A stretch of DNA of 9,743 nucleotides, taken from the NCBI GenBank assembly GCA_004213235.1, contig SHAI01000080.1:1-9743 (forward strand), in the 5' to 3' direction. Made by a program: the position numbers and the translations under genes. Below the pieces are notes generated by a model that searched no databases, was not told the origin of the DNA, and was given only the letters and a program-made list of their open reading frames with translations. Source of the DNA: Parvularculaceae bacterium. Its GTDB lineage: Bacteria > Pseudomonadota > Alphaproteobacteria > Caulobacterales > Parvularculaceae. Of the stretch, positions 1 through 6,151 are shown one piece after another. Position 1 is the stretch's first letter. Every line of letters starts with the position of its first letter.

Positions 1-1
1 C

Positions 2-1036
2 GGATGGGTACCGCGCCACCTTTTGCTGGAAAGCCAGGGCCAAGCGGTTGGTGCGGCACCTGCCTATCTCAAACTGCATAGCCGGGGGGAGTATATTTTT
101 GACCACCATTGGGCGGACGCCTATCACCGCGCCGGTGGCCAATATTATCCAAAACTATTGATTGCAGCGCCCTTCACGCCAGCAACCGGCCCGCGCTTTC
201 TCGGTCAAAACACCAGTGTACGGACAGCCCTGGCCCAGGGAGCATGTGAGGTCGCGAAGGCTCTGCGCGTTTCATCACTCCATGTAAACTTTGTACACGA
301 ATCGGATATCATCTGCAGTGCCGATGCGCCCTATCTTCATCGAGAAGGCGCGCAATACCATTGGCTCAATCGCGGCTATGAAAGTTTTGACGCCTTTCTG
401 GCCGCCCTGTCATCACGAAAAAGAAAAGCCATCCGTAAGGAACGTCGCCAAGCTATTGAGAGCGGCCTCACCATCCGGCAGCTTCGCGCAGACGAAATAA
501 CCCAAGATCTTTGGGATGCGTTTTGGGTATTTTATCAGGACACCGGTGCCCGCAAATGGGGGTCGCCATATTTGACGCGGACATTTTTCTCAATCATTGC
601 CGAAACCATGGCAGACCAGCTTTTAATGATCGTGGCGGAAAATCAGGGCAAACCGATTGCCGCGGCATTAAACTTCATTGGCGGAGATGCGCTTTACGGT
701 CGATATTGGGGCTGTACTGAATACCATCCCTTCCTGCACTTTGAGATTTGCTACTATCAGGCCATCGATTTTGCAATCAAACATAACCTTGCACGGGTTG
801 AAGCCGGTGCCCAGGGCGAACATAAAATTGCGCGCGGTTACGAACCCGTGACAACAAAATCGCTGCATTGGATCGCAGATCCTGGATTTCGTGTGGCAAT
901 TGACAATTACCTCGCGGCGGAGCGAAGTGATAATGCTGCAGAAATCGATTATCTTGCGGATTTCGCGCCATTCAAAAAAGGCAATCTCGTAGACCCAATC
1001 AGAGAGCAGAGCCAATCAGAAAAAGGTGATGTATGA
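2..1036 (+). CDS. FemAB-like N-acyltransferase (COG3146/DUF482), 5'-truncated by window
   Basis: This is the 3' portion of a predicted GNAT/FemAB-like acyltransferase (COG3146, DUF482). Its substrate is not established; database names tie it loosely to peptidoglycan. The frame is open to the window edge, and the residues before the first possible start (TTG at 23) read GWVPRHL, which matches the conserved family N-terminus, so the true start lies upstream. Seen in order: the HSRGEYIFDHHWADAY block, YYPKL, PFTPATGPR, the basic stretch SSRKRKAIRKERR, and the C-terminal GEHKIARGYEP signature followed by SLHWI. About 344 residues are visible, so I estimate a few tens are missing. No signal peptide or membrane segment is visible. 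The stop overlaps the next start (ATGA), suggesting translational coupling with the DUF2007 protein. The family call is secure; the biochemical role is not. Confidence 0.9.
   Translation, partial: GWVPRHLLLESQGQAVGAAPAYLKLHSRGEYIFDHHWADAYHRAGGQYYPKLLIAAPFTPATGPRFLGQNTSVRTALAQGACEVAKALRVSSLHVNFVHESDIICSADAPYLHREGAQYHWLNRGYESFDAFLAALSSRKRKAIRKERRQAIESGLTIRQLRADEITQDLWDAFWVFYQDTGARKWGSPYLTRTFFSIIAETMADQLLMIVAENQGKPIAAALNFIGGDALYGRYWGCTEYHPFLHFEICYYQAIDFAIKHNLARVEAGAQGEHKIARGYEPVTTKSLHWIADPGFRVAIDNYLAAERSDNAAEIDYLADFAPFKKGNLVDPIREQSQSEKGDV
1023..1026 (+). promoter_or_regulatory. Ribosome binding site of the DUF2007 gene
   Basis: AAGG lies six bases before the ATG at 1033, inside the last codons of the upstream acyltransferase gene. 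It supports that start and the ATGA-coupled reading of the two genes. Confidence 0.5.
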
Positions 1037-1254
1037 TTATTATTCATCGCACATACGATCTGCAACAAGCACAGATCATGGTAAGTTTCCTGAGAGCGAA
1101 CGATATCAATGCAACTCTCCTGGACGCCGAAATGGCATCGACCCTCCCGCTTGCCAGTCGTGGGGTGCGCATCGCCGTCGATGACGACCAAGCGAGCGGG
1201 GCACGCCAGTTATTACTTGAAAAAGGCGTAGAATTAGATCAGCAGGACAATTAA
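1033..1254 (+). CDS. DUF2007 family small protein
   Basis: A 73-residue cytosolic protein of the DUF2007 family, annotated in databases as 'putative prokaryotic signal transducing protein'; its function is unknown. The domain spans almost the whole length: an opening beta strand with RTYD, a helix (QQAQIMVSFLRANDINA), then the typical PLASRGVRIAVDDDQASGARQLL segment, in which GVRIAV is the second core strand. The start is ATG, fixed by the ATGA overlap with the upstream acyltransferase and an AAGG ribosome site. Such proteins resemble small ferredoxin-fold modules, but that is inference from the strand-helix pattern. It lies between the acyltransferase and the HIT protein, 73 bp upstream of the latter, and is probably co-transcribed with both. 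Confidence 0.88.
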   Translation: MIIIHRTYDLQQAQIMVSFLRANDINATLLDAEMASTLPLASRGVRIAVDDDQASGARQLLLEKGVELDQQDN

Positions 1255-1327
1255 CCCTGTCTGGCGACCACCAAAATAATAACGGTAAAAATCCCACACA
1301 GAGTGTTCACACCGCGGAGCCATCACC

Positions 1328-1762
1328 ATGTCACTAGATACGAAATACGAAGACAACAATATTTTTGCCAAGATCATCAATGGCGATCTTCCGTGCGTAA
1401 AGATTTACGAAGACGAGAATATTTTGTCATTCATGGATATCTTTCCGCAAACGGAAGGACACTGCCTTGTCATCCACAAAAAGGCTGCATCAGTGAACAT
1501 ACTGGATATGCCGACCGATGCTCTCGCGGAAGTCATCCTCATTGTTCAGAAGGTCGCACGGGCCGCGACGGCGGCACTCTCCCCGGATGGTGTACGGATT
1601 GTTCAGTTCAACGGCGCATCTGCTGGCCAAACGGTGTTCCACACCCATTTCCATGTCATTCCCACTAATGATGGTATGCCGGAGAGTAATCACGCCAGCG
1701 GCTCGCCGCATCCAACAGAAGAATTAGAGGCTGTTGCAGCTAAAATTCGTGCGGCACTTTAA
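1328..1762 (+). CDS. HIT family nucleotide hydrolase/transferase (HinT-like)
   Basis: A 144-residue histidine-triad protein. Members hydrolyse nucleoside phosphoramidates or dinucleoside polyphosphates through a nucleotidyl-histidine intermediate. The triad is seen as HTHFHV at residues 105-110 (His105, 107, 109), with His109 expected to be the nucleophile by family rule. The N-terminal NIFAKIINGDLPCVKIYEDE block and FMDIFPQTEGHCLVIHK are also typical. The length fits the family. The start ATG has GGAG eight bases upstream (1316-1319). The protein ends in a short acidic tail (HPTEELEAVAAKIRAAL). It is the last gene of the + strand group and converges on clpA. I cannot tell from sequence whether it is a HinT-type phosphoramidase or another HIT branch. 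Confidence 0.95.
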   Translation: MSLDTKYEDNNIFAKIINGDLPCVKIYEDENILSFMDIFPQTEGHCLVIHKKAASVNILDMPTDALAEVILIVQKVARAATAALSPDGVRIVQFNGASAGQTVFHTHFHVIPTNDGMPESNHASGSPHPTEELEAVAAKIRAAL

Positions 1763-1873
1763 ATTTGATAGCACCTGCTTGCGTTTACCGGATTTTCGTC
1801 CCGGAGAGACATCACGGAACCTAGATACGTCAAGCACCCGTCGGATTAAGAGCACGCGCATTATGGGGTACCG

Positions 1874-1908
1874 ATCGGGAAGCACGCATCAAGTTGCGCG
1901 CTCCCGAT
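1874..1908 (+). terminator. Imperfect inverted repeat downstream of the HIT gene
   Basis: ATCGGGA (1874-1880) pairs with TCCCGAT (1902-1908), with further GC pairing inside the loop, and AGTTT follows. It could terminate the + strand transcript, but the T-tract is poor and it lies over 100 bp after the stop codon. Confidence 0.3.
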
Positions 1909-1947
1909 AGTTTGATCCACTAGGGCAGCCACCAGTTCGGGCAATTG

Positions 1948-1973
1948 AAAGTATTCCGTCTCAGGAATACTTT
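1948..1973. terminator. Perfect 10-bp inverted repeat between convergent HIT and clpA genes
   Basis: AAAGTATTCC (1948-1957) and GGAATACTTT (1964-1973) form a perfect stem around a six-base loop. It begins 17 bp past the clpA stop and lies between two converging genes, so a bidirectional terminator is the natural reading. The stem is AT-rich and the flanking T-runs are short, so it may be only a weak terminator or an mRNA end-protecting hairpin. Confidence 0.45.
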
Positions 1974-1989
1974 ACCAGCACCATATATT

Positions 1990-4326
1990 TTAACGCCGAT
2001 CAACCAGCGCCGGAACACTCCCGCCATCATCGGCACCGTCCTCGCCATCATCTTTTGGCGGTTCAGGGATATAGTCGAATGCCAGCTGGCTTTCATCTTC
2101 CGGATCCAGGAAAACCCGGACGAGGCCGCCGAATTTCAAGGCACCAAACAAGATCTCATCCGCAATCGGTTTTTTGATTTTGTCCTGGATCACACGCGAC
2201 AATGGCCGTGCGCCCATCTCTTCGTCAAAGCCACGCTCCGCAAGCCAACGGGTTGCAGGCGGATCAACTTCAAAAGTGATGTTGCGGTCGGCCAATTGCG
2301 CTTCGAGCTGCAGAACAAATTTCTCGACAATCCGATCAATGATCTTCGGCGAAAGTCCAGCGAACTGGACGACTGCGTCAAGGCGATTTCGGAATTCCGG
2401 TGTGAATGTGCGCTTTATTGCTTCTTCGCGCTCATCATCCTTGCGCCCGCCGGCAAAACCGATGGCGTTTTTCGCCGCATCGGAGGCCCCGGCATTCGTC
2501 GTCATAATGATGATGACATTCCGGAAATCGATCTTCTTGCCATTGGTGTCCGTCAAGGTGCCATTGTCCATGACCTGAAGAAGAATATTGAAAATCTCCG
2601 GATGCGCCTTTTCGACCTCATCAAGAAGCAATACGCAATGGGGGTTTTGGTCGATTGCGTCGGTCAGCAAGCCACCTTGATCATATCCGACATAACCCGG
2701 AGGCGCACCAATGAGACGGGACACAGTATGTCTTTCCATATATTCAGACATGTCGAAGCGCGTCAGTTCAACGCCCATGAGCGACGCTAATTGTTTGGCG
2801 ACCTCGGTTTTACCGACACCCGTTGGCCCTGCGAACAGATAATTGCCGACCGGCTTATCAGGCTCGCGCAAGCCGGCGCGTGCAAGCTTGATCGCAGCAG
2901 CGAGTTGATCAATCGCGTCGTCTTGCCCGAAAACAACACGGCGAAGGTCTGCACCAAGATTTTGCAACCGCTCCGTATCGGATTTCGATACGGACTTAGG
3001 TGGAATTCGGGCCATCTTGGCGACAATCTCTTCCACCTCAATGGTGCCGATAATTTCCTTGCGTTCCTCTTTGGGAAACAGCATTTGCCGCGCACCAGCT
3101 TCATCGATCACGTCGATAGCCTTATCGGGTAGCTTCCGGTCGGTCATGTGTTTTGAAGATAAATCCGCCGCAGCCTGCAGCGCATCATCGGTATATTTCA
3201 ATTGATGATGCTCTTCAAAATAAGGTCGCAGACCGTGTAGAATCTGCACGGTGTCATTAACGCTTGGTTCCGTCACGTCGATTTTCTGGAACCGGCGCGC
3301 CAGGGCGCGGTCTTTTTCGAAATGCTGACGATATTCCTTATACGTTGTTGATCCCATACAACGAAGCGCACCTGACTGAAGAACAGGCTTTAAAAGGTTC
3401 GATGCATCCATCGCGCCGCCTGATGTCGCGCCTGCGCCGATGACCGTATGGATTTCATCGATAAACAAAATCGCATCATCATGCTCTTCAAGCTCTTTCA
3501 GGACGGCCTTGATCCGTTCTTCAAAGTCACCGCGATAGCGCGTTCCGGCAAGCAAAGCGCCCATATCCAGAGCGTAGATTGTCGCCTCTGCAAGCACTTC
3601 CGGCACGTCTTCGTCGACGATTTTGCGGGCAAGACCTTCGGCGATTGCGGTTTTTCCAACACCCGGATCGCCGACAAGGATCGGGTTATTCTTCCGCCGC
3701 CGGCAAAGCACCTGAATGGAGCGCTCGACTTCTGACGAACGACCAATAAGCGGATCAATTTTTCCAAGACGCGCTTTCTCGTTGAGATCTACGCAATAGG
3801 AAGCCAGAGCACTTTCGCTCTGCTTGCCGCCTGCTTCCGGATCCTCCGATGCCCCCCTCGGCGCGCGCGATTGGGCTTCACCAGGCCGCTTTGCCAGACC
3901 GTGAGATATGTAATTGACCGCATCGAAGCGGGTCATATCCTGCATTTGGAGAAAATGGGCGGCATGGGATTCGCGCTCAGCAAATAATGCGACGAGCACG
4001 TTTGCGCCAGTGACCTCTTCGCGGCCGGAAGACTGAACGTGAATAACGGCGCGTTGAATAACGCGCTGGAAGCTGGCGGTTGGCTTTGCCTGCTCCTCCT
4101 CATCTTCGAGTTTGAGATTTGCCAGATCATTCTCGACAAACTCATAAAGCTGCCGCCTCAAGTCATCCAGATCGACATTACATGCGCGCATCACAGCCGC
4201 GGCATCCTGGTCAGTCGTCAATGCCAAAAGGAGATGTTCCAGCGTTGCAAGCTCATGCTGGCGCTCCGTCGCAAGAGCGATCGCGCGGTGAAGTGTATCG
4301 TCTAAATTTCGACTAAATGACGGCAC
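1990..4326 (-). CDS. clpA: ClpA, ATP-dependent Clp protease ATP-binding subunit
   Basis: A 778-residue AAA+ unfoldase that threads substrates into the ClpP peptidase, including N-degron substrates delivered by ClpS. Domains seen: a Clp-N double repeat (about 1-145); a charged linker (about 146-180); AAA-1 with Walker A GDPGVGKT (219-226), Walker B ILFIDE (286-291) and arginine fingers Arg344/345; AAA-2 with Walker A GPTGVGKT (500-507), Walker B VLLLDE (565-570) and sensor-2 GARPLSR (705-711). The ClpP-docking loop is IGF at 622-624. There is no ClpB-type middle coiled coil, which excludes ClpB/ClpC. The C-terminus has an acidic, Gly/Asp-rich tail (about 755-770). The start is GTG, one base after the clpS stop, with AGGGAG located in the last clpS codons, so translation is probably coupled. 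Both ATPase sites look intact. Confidence 0.98.
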   Translation of the reverse strand: MPSFSRNLDDTLHRAIALATERQHELATLEHLLLALTTDQDAAAVMRACNVDLDDLRRQLYEFVENDLANLKLEDEEEQAKPTASFQRVIQRAVIHVQSSGREEVTGANVLVALFAERESHAAHFLQMQDMTRFDAVNYISHGLAKRPGEAQSRAPRGASEDPEAGGKQSESALASYCVDLNEKARLGKIDPLIGRSSEVERSIQVLCRRRKNNPILVGDPGVGKTAIAEGLARKIVDEDVPEVLAEATIYALDMGALLAGTRYRGDFEERIKAVLKELEEHDDAILFIDEIHTVIGAGATSGGAMDASNLLKPVLQSGALRCMGSTTYKEYRQHFEKDRALARRFQKIDVTEPSVNDTVQILHGLRPYFEEHHQLKYTDDALQAAADLSSKHMTDRKLPDKAIDVIDEAGARQMLFPKEERKEIIGTIEVEEIVAKMARIPPKSVSKSDTERLQNLGADLRRVVFGQDDAIDQLAAAIKLARAGLREPDKPVGNYLFAGPTGVGKTEVAKQLASLMGVELTRFDMSEYMERHTVSRLIGAPPGYVGYDQGGLLTDAIDQNPHCVLLLDEVEKAHPEIFNILLQVMDNGTLTDTNGKKIDFRNVIIIMTTNAGASDAAKNAIGFAGGRKDDEREEAIKRTFTPEFRNRLDAVVQFAGLSPKIIDRIVEKFVLQLEAQLADRNITFEVDPPATRWLAERGFDEEMGARPLSRVIQDKIKKPIADEILFGALKFGGLVRVFLDPEDESQLAFDYIPEPPKDDGEDGADDGGSVPALVDRR

Positions 4327-4327
4327 C

Positions 4328-4654
4328 TTACTCCCTTTCCATCGTACATTGGAGCGGGTGCTGATTGCGCCGTGATATCTCCATCACCTGAGCAACCTTC
4401 GTTTCCGCCACTTCGTAAGTGTATACACCGCACACGCCCACGCCTTTCTGGTGAACGTGCATCATGATCCGCACCGCAGCTTCAGCATCCTTGTGAAAGA
4501 CGGCCTGAAGCAACCAAACAACAAACTCCTGCGGCGTGTAATCGTCATTGAGAAGCAATACTTTATAAAGCGATGGCCGTTTTGTTTTCGGTGACGTCTT
4601 GGAAACGACCCCGACGCCAATATCGCTACCGTCGCTCTCTTCGCGATCCGTCAT
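4328..4654 (-). CDS. clpS: ClpS, N-end rule adaptor for ClpAP
   Basis: The adaptor that binds N-terminal Phe, Leu, Tyr or Trp of substrates and docks on the ClpA N-domain. With the start I prefer (ATG at 4652-4654) it has 108 residues. Seen: a flexible polar N-terminus, KTKRPSLYKVLLLNDDYTP with binding-pocket residues Asn36, Asp37 and Asp38, the MMHVHQKG segment with pocket His68, GVCGVYTYEVAETK, and the terminal NQHPLQC. The residue after Thr-Pro is Gln42, where the well-studied homologues have a gatekeeper Met (E. coli Met40). In-frame ATGs at 4703-4705 and 4730-4732 would add 17 or 26 residues. None of the three has a strong ribosome site, so the start is uncertain. It lies one base before clpA in the same operon. 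Confidence 0.93.
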   Translation of the reverse strand: MTDREESDGSDIGVGVVSKTSPKTKRPSLYKVLLLNDDYTPQEFVVWLLQAVFHKDAEAAVRIMMHVHQKGVGVCGVYTYEVAETKVAQVMEISRRNQHPLQCTMERE

Positions 4655-4712
4655 GCGCGGACCAGTTTCCAGAATATCTACCCTGGACAGAGGTACCGAT
4701 TTCATCGGTGTC

Positions 4713-4970
4713 TTATATGAACCTGATATCATCGCCGATCTTCAGGGACCTTAAATCCCGCCTTAGCGCCGTGAACGCGTTTTTGTTTGTCCATTTCCAG
4801 CATATTCTACTTCTTAGGGGGATACCCCAATTTTCAACGTTTGGATCAGAGATCCACACCGAGACCATGACATAAGTATCCCCATGCCATTGAAAAGGTG
4901 CAAACGCAGAATGATTATTCCAACCATTATTGTCTTGGTAAAATTTATTCGCCACGTCCCCCCGCGACAT
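4713..4970 (-). CDS. Doubtful hypothetical ORF upstream of clpS
   Basis: I do not recognise this product. The frame is open from 5186 to the stop at 4713-4715, but its upstream part reads through the phasin terminator hairpin and would need a TTG start, so only the stretch after the first ATG (4968-4970, 85 residues) is listed. It has no ribosome site before that ATG. It is rich in Trp, Asn and Asp, and uses AGA, AGG, ATA and CTA codons that are scarce in the neighbouring genes. It would overlap the longest possible clpS start by 20 bp. It may be non-coding leader sequence of clpS, a decayed gene, or a short acquired gene. I favour non-coding. Confidence 0.15.
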   Translation of the reverse strand: MSRGDVANKFYQDNNGWNNHSAFAPFQWHGDTYVMVSVWISDPNVENWGIPLRSRICWKWTNKNAFTALRRDLRSLKIGDDIRFI

Positions 4971-5141
4971 TTGGTCTAAAACGAAAATATGCGGCGTGAC
5001 CGCCAGTATGACTTTCTCGCAATCATCATGAAGCGCAGGACCGCCCGAAAGCGGGGCCGCCCCAAATTGGGAACAGCGGAATCCTATCGCCAACGCCTTA
5101 CATTTATAATGACCCTGCAGGCAGATCGCTAAGTTAAAAAG
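4733..5141. other. AT-richer spacer between phasin terminator and clpS
   Basis: About 410 bp without a convincing gene. It must hold the clpS-clpA promoter on the - strand, since the strong phasin terminator lies upstream. The clearest local structure is GGGG-GATA-CCCC at 4817-4828. On the - strand TTGAAA lies just before it (4832-4837), but I found no well-spaced -10 partner. TAGAAT (- strand, near 4803-4808) is the best -10-like hexamer, without a good -35. Confidence 0.4.
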
Positions 5142-5174
5142 AAGTGGGGGCCGCACAGATTGCGCGGCCCCCAC
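5136..5174 (-). terminator. Strong intrinsic terminator of the phasin gene
   Basis: Read on the - strand, GTGGGGGCCGC and GCGGCCCCCAC form a perfect 11-bp GC-rich stem (5144-5154 with 5164-5174) around a nine-base loop, followed immediately by TTCTTTTT. This is a textbook rho-independent terminator, about 125 bp after the phasin stop codon. Confidence 0.93.
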
Positions 5175-5207
5175 CGGATCATTCAAAAAACGAATTACTA
5201 TTTTTCA

Positions 5208-5232
5208 GTGCCGCCGCGAAGATGCGGCGCAC
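5208..5232. other. GC-rich hairpin in the phasin 3' UTR
   Basis: On the - strand GTGCGCCGC (5224-5232) pairs with GCGGC/GCAC of 5208-5217 with one bulged base, around a six-base loop. No T-tract follows, so it is not itself a terminator. It lies between the phasin stop and the terminator and probably folds in the mRNA. Confidence 0.5.
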
Positions 5233-5250
5233 GGGATCGGGAATGCACCA

Positions 5251-5266
5251 TGGTCACGAATGACCA
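5251..5266. other. UUCG-loop hairpin in the phasin 3' UTR
   Basis: TGGTCA and TGACCA form a perfect 6-bp stem. On the - strand, the phasin mRNA sense, the loop is UUCG, a tetraloop known to be stable (here closed by A-U rather than the optimal C-G). It may slow 3' exonuclease decay. Confidence 0.5.
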
Positions 5267-5299
5267 GCAAAGCAGCAAACCGTCGCCCTCCGGACCGGC

Positions 5300-5737
5300 T
5301 TATGGACGGTAAGACTGAACCAGCTCAACGAATTCGCCATAGCGTTTCGTCAGCGGGTCAGCGGATTCTTTCGCGACGCCAGTCCAATGTTCTGCGATTT
5401 TGCTTGCGAAACCGATATTTTTCTCAAATGCGGTCCGCGCAAAATTGCTCTGAATCTCGATTGCTTCCTGAATGCTCGACGCCGTCGTGGTTGCCTTCGT
5501 TGCAGCAGCGCCATCTTCAAACGCTTCCTTGATGAAGGCAGCGTGGTCGCCTGCCGCCGTCTCTACGCCCTTGGCGAGAGTGGACGCGCTAGACACAACG
5601 GCTTCAAACGAGCCTTTGTGAAAATCTGCGGTTGCGCGAACGCCATCAGATACGCGTTCAAAACCTTCTTTGAATGCTGCAGGGTTCATCGCCGACATTA
5701 CGTCAAAACCTTCGGTTGCCTTTTTAGCGCTCGCCAT
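5300..5737 (-). CDS. Phasin family protein (polyhydroxyalkanoate granule-associated)
   Basis: A 145-residue protein of the phasin_2 type, which coats intracellular polyhydroxyalkanoate granules and affects their size and number. The protein is almost entirely helical, Ala-rich and without cysteine or a signal peptide. The heptad-like stretch from about residue 55 to 130 (TLAKGVETAAGDHAAFIKEA to NFARTAFEKNIGFASKIAEHW) is typical, as is the AEHWTGVAKESADPLTKRYGEFVE end. The ATG start is fixed by a near-perfect AAGGAGGAG (5745-5753), the best ribosome site in the window, which fits a highly expressed protein. It has its own promoter with repeated operator-like sites and its own terminator, so it is monocistronic, although clpS-clpA follow on the same strand. 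Phasin-like proteins without a PHA role exist, and no PHA synthesis gene is in view. Confidence 0.9.
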   Translation of the reverse strand: MASAKKATEGFDVMSAMNPAAFKEGFERVSDGVRATADFHKGSFEAVVSSASTLAKGVETAAGDHAAFIKEAFEDGAAATKATTTASSIQEAIEIQSNFARTAFEKNIGFASKIAEHWTGVAKESADPLTKRYGEFVELVQSYRP

Positions 5738-5744
5738 GTGATCT

Positions 5745-5753
5745 CTCCTCCTT
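5745..5753 (-). promoter_or_regulatory. Strong ribosome binding site of the phasin gene
   Basis: On the - strand AAGGAGGAG precedes the ATG at 5735-5737 by seven bases. It is close to the full anti-Shine-Dalgarno complement, stronger than any other site here, and decides the start. Confidence 0.9.
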
Positions 5754-5787
5754 GGCTGCCGCGTTCGTTGACTTCAATGCGCGGCCG

Positions 5788-5803
5788 TTTGTGCGGCGCA
5801 ACA
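5788..5803. promoter_or_regulatory. Operator-like repeat, copy 1 (overlaps the phasin -10)
   Basis: TTTGTGCGGCGCAACA, identical over 16 bp to the copy at 5834. Its core TGC-GGC-GCA is a TGC-N3-GCA dyad. PhaR regulators of alphaproteobacteria are known to bind TGC/GCA-rich sites at phasin promoters. Overlap with the -10 implies repression when bound (inference). Confidence 0.6.
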
Positions 5804-5828
5804 TAGTCGGGCGAATCGACAGGGTCAA
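5800..5828 (-). promoter_or_regulatory. Sigma-70-type promoter of the phasin gene
   Basis: On the - strand, TTGACC (-35, 5823-5828) is separated by exactly 17 bp from TATGTT (-10, 5800-5805). Transcription would start near 5793, giving a leader of roughly 55 bases before the phasin ATG. The -10 is embedded in one of the two operator-like repeats. Confidence 0.75.
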
Positions 5829-5833
5829 GCGTT

Positions 5834-5849
5834 TTTGTGCGGCGCAACA
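5834..5849. promoter_or_regulatory. Operator-like repeat, copy 2 (upstream of the phasin -35)
   Basis: Exact second copy of the 16-bp element in the same orientation, 46 bp from copy 1 and five bp upstream of the phasin -35. Two bound dimers would bracket the promoter. Confidence 0.6.
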
Positions 5850-5913
5850 AATTTTTTTGGTCGGTTTGCCGCTAGGGAAAAAACGCGGCTCAATTATCGG
5901 ATCGTAAACAGGA

Positions 5914-5918
5914 GATTC
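5914..5918. promoter_or_regulatory. GANTC methylation site next to the CtrA box
   Basis: GATTC matches GANTC, the target of the alphaproteobacterial cell-cycle methyltransferase CcrM. It lies seven bp from the CtrA-type site. A single five-base match is weak alone; the neighbourhood makes it worth recording. Confidence 0.35.
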
Positions 5919-5925
5919 AGTAACG

Positions 5926-5941
5926 TTAACGAAGCTTTAAC
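5926..5941. promoter_or_regulatory. CtrA-type binding site
   Basis: TTAA-CGAAGCT-TTAAC is an exact match to the full CtrA consensus TTAA-N7-TTAAC, the master cell-cycle response regulator of alphaproteobacteria. A second TTAA-like element follows at 5947-5950 with six rather than seven bases between. It lies in the divergent gap, 210 bp before the carboxypeptidase start and about 190 bp before the phasin start, so the controlled gene is not certain. Confidence 0.55.
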
Positions 5942-6151
5942 AACGTTTAAGCAAATTCGACACCTTAACTCTGGCACATCGGCATGCACCTTGCTTGAAA
6001 AGAAACGAACCCTTTGGAAACGCCGTGCTAATGTCTCCGGCGTGGTACGGGTGGGCTGCTGGCAGGTTTTTTCTCCAGACGCCGAATTTTTTTTGAGGCA
6101 ACGGGCAGTTTTAATTTGAAATGCCGCAAGGAATGAAAGACGCTCAGCAGA

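Larger units (their letters stand above)
5850..6151. other. Intergenic region upstream of the D,D-carboxypeptidase
   Basis: About 300 bp with no gene I believe. Besides the CtrA/GANTC cluster it holds T-tracts (5852-5858 and 6087-6094). I could not identify a confident promoter for the carboxypeptidase; TTGAAA at 5995-6000 has no acceptable -10 at normal spacing. Confidence 0.4.

Noticed and set aside
23..25. TTG as start of the first gene
   Set aside because: The frame is open to the window edge and the preceding residues (GWVPRHL) fit the family, so the gene starts upstream of the window.
1945..2790. 281-residue open frame on the + strand
   Set aside because: It lies antisense to the unmistakable AAA-2 part of clpA; no recognisable motif and no ribosome site. 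A shadow frame.
4817..4838. RpoH-like heat-shock promoter for clpS-clpA (TTGAAA then CCCCCTAA on the - strand)
   Set aside because: Tempting for a Clp operon, but only 10 bp separate the elements, shorter than the usual spacing, and the -10 match is partial.
5972..5990. Sigma-54-like promoter (TGGCAC then TGC) upstream of the carboxypeptidase
   Set aside because: The GG-to-GC distance is one base too long, which sigma-54 does not tolerate, and the -12 element is poor.
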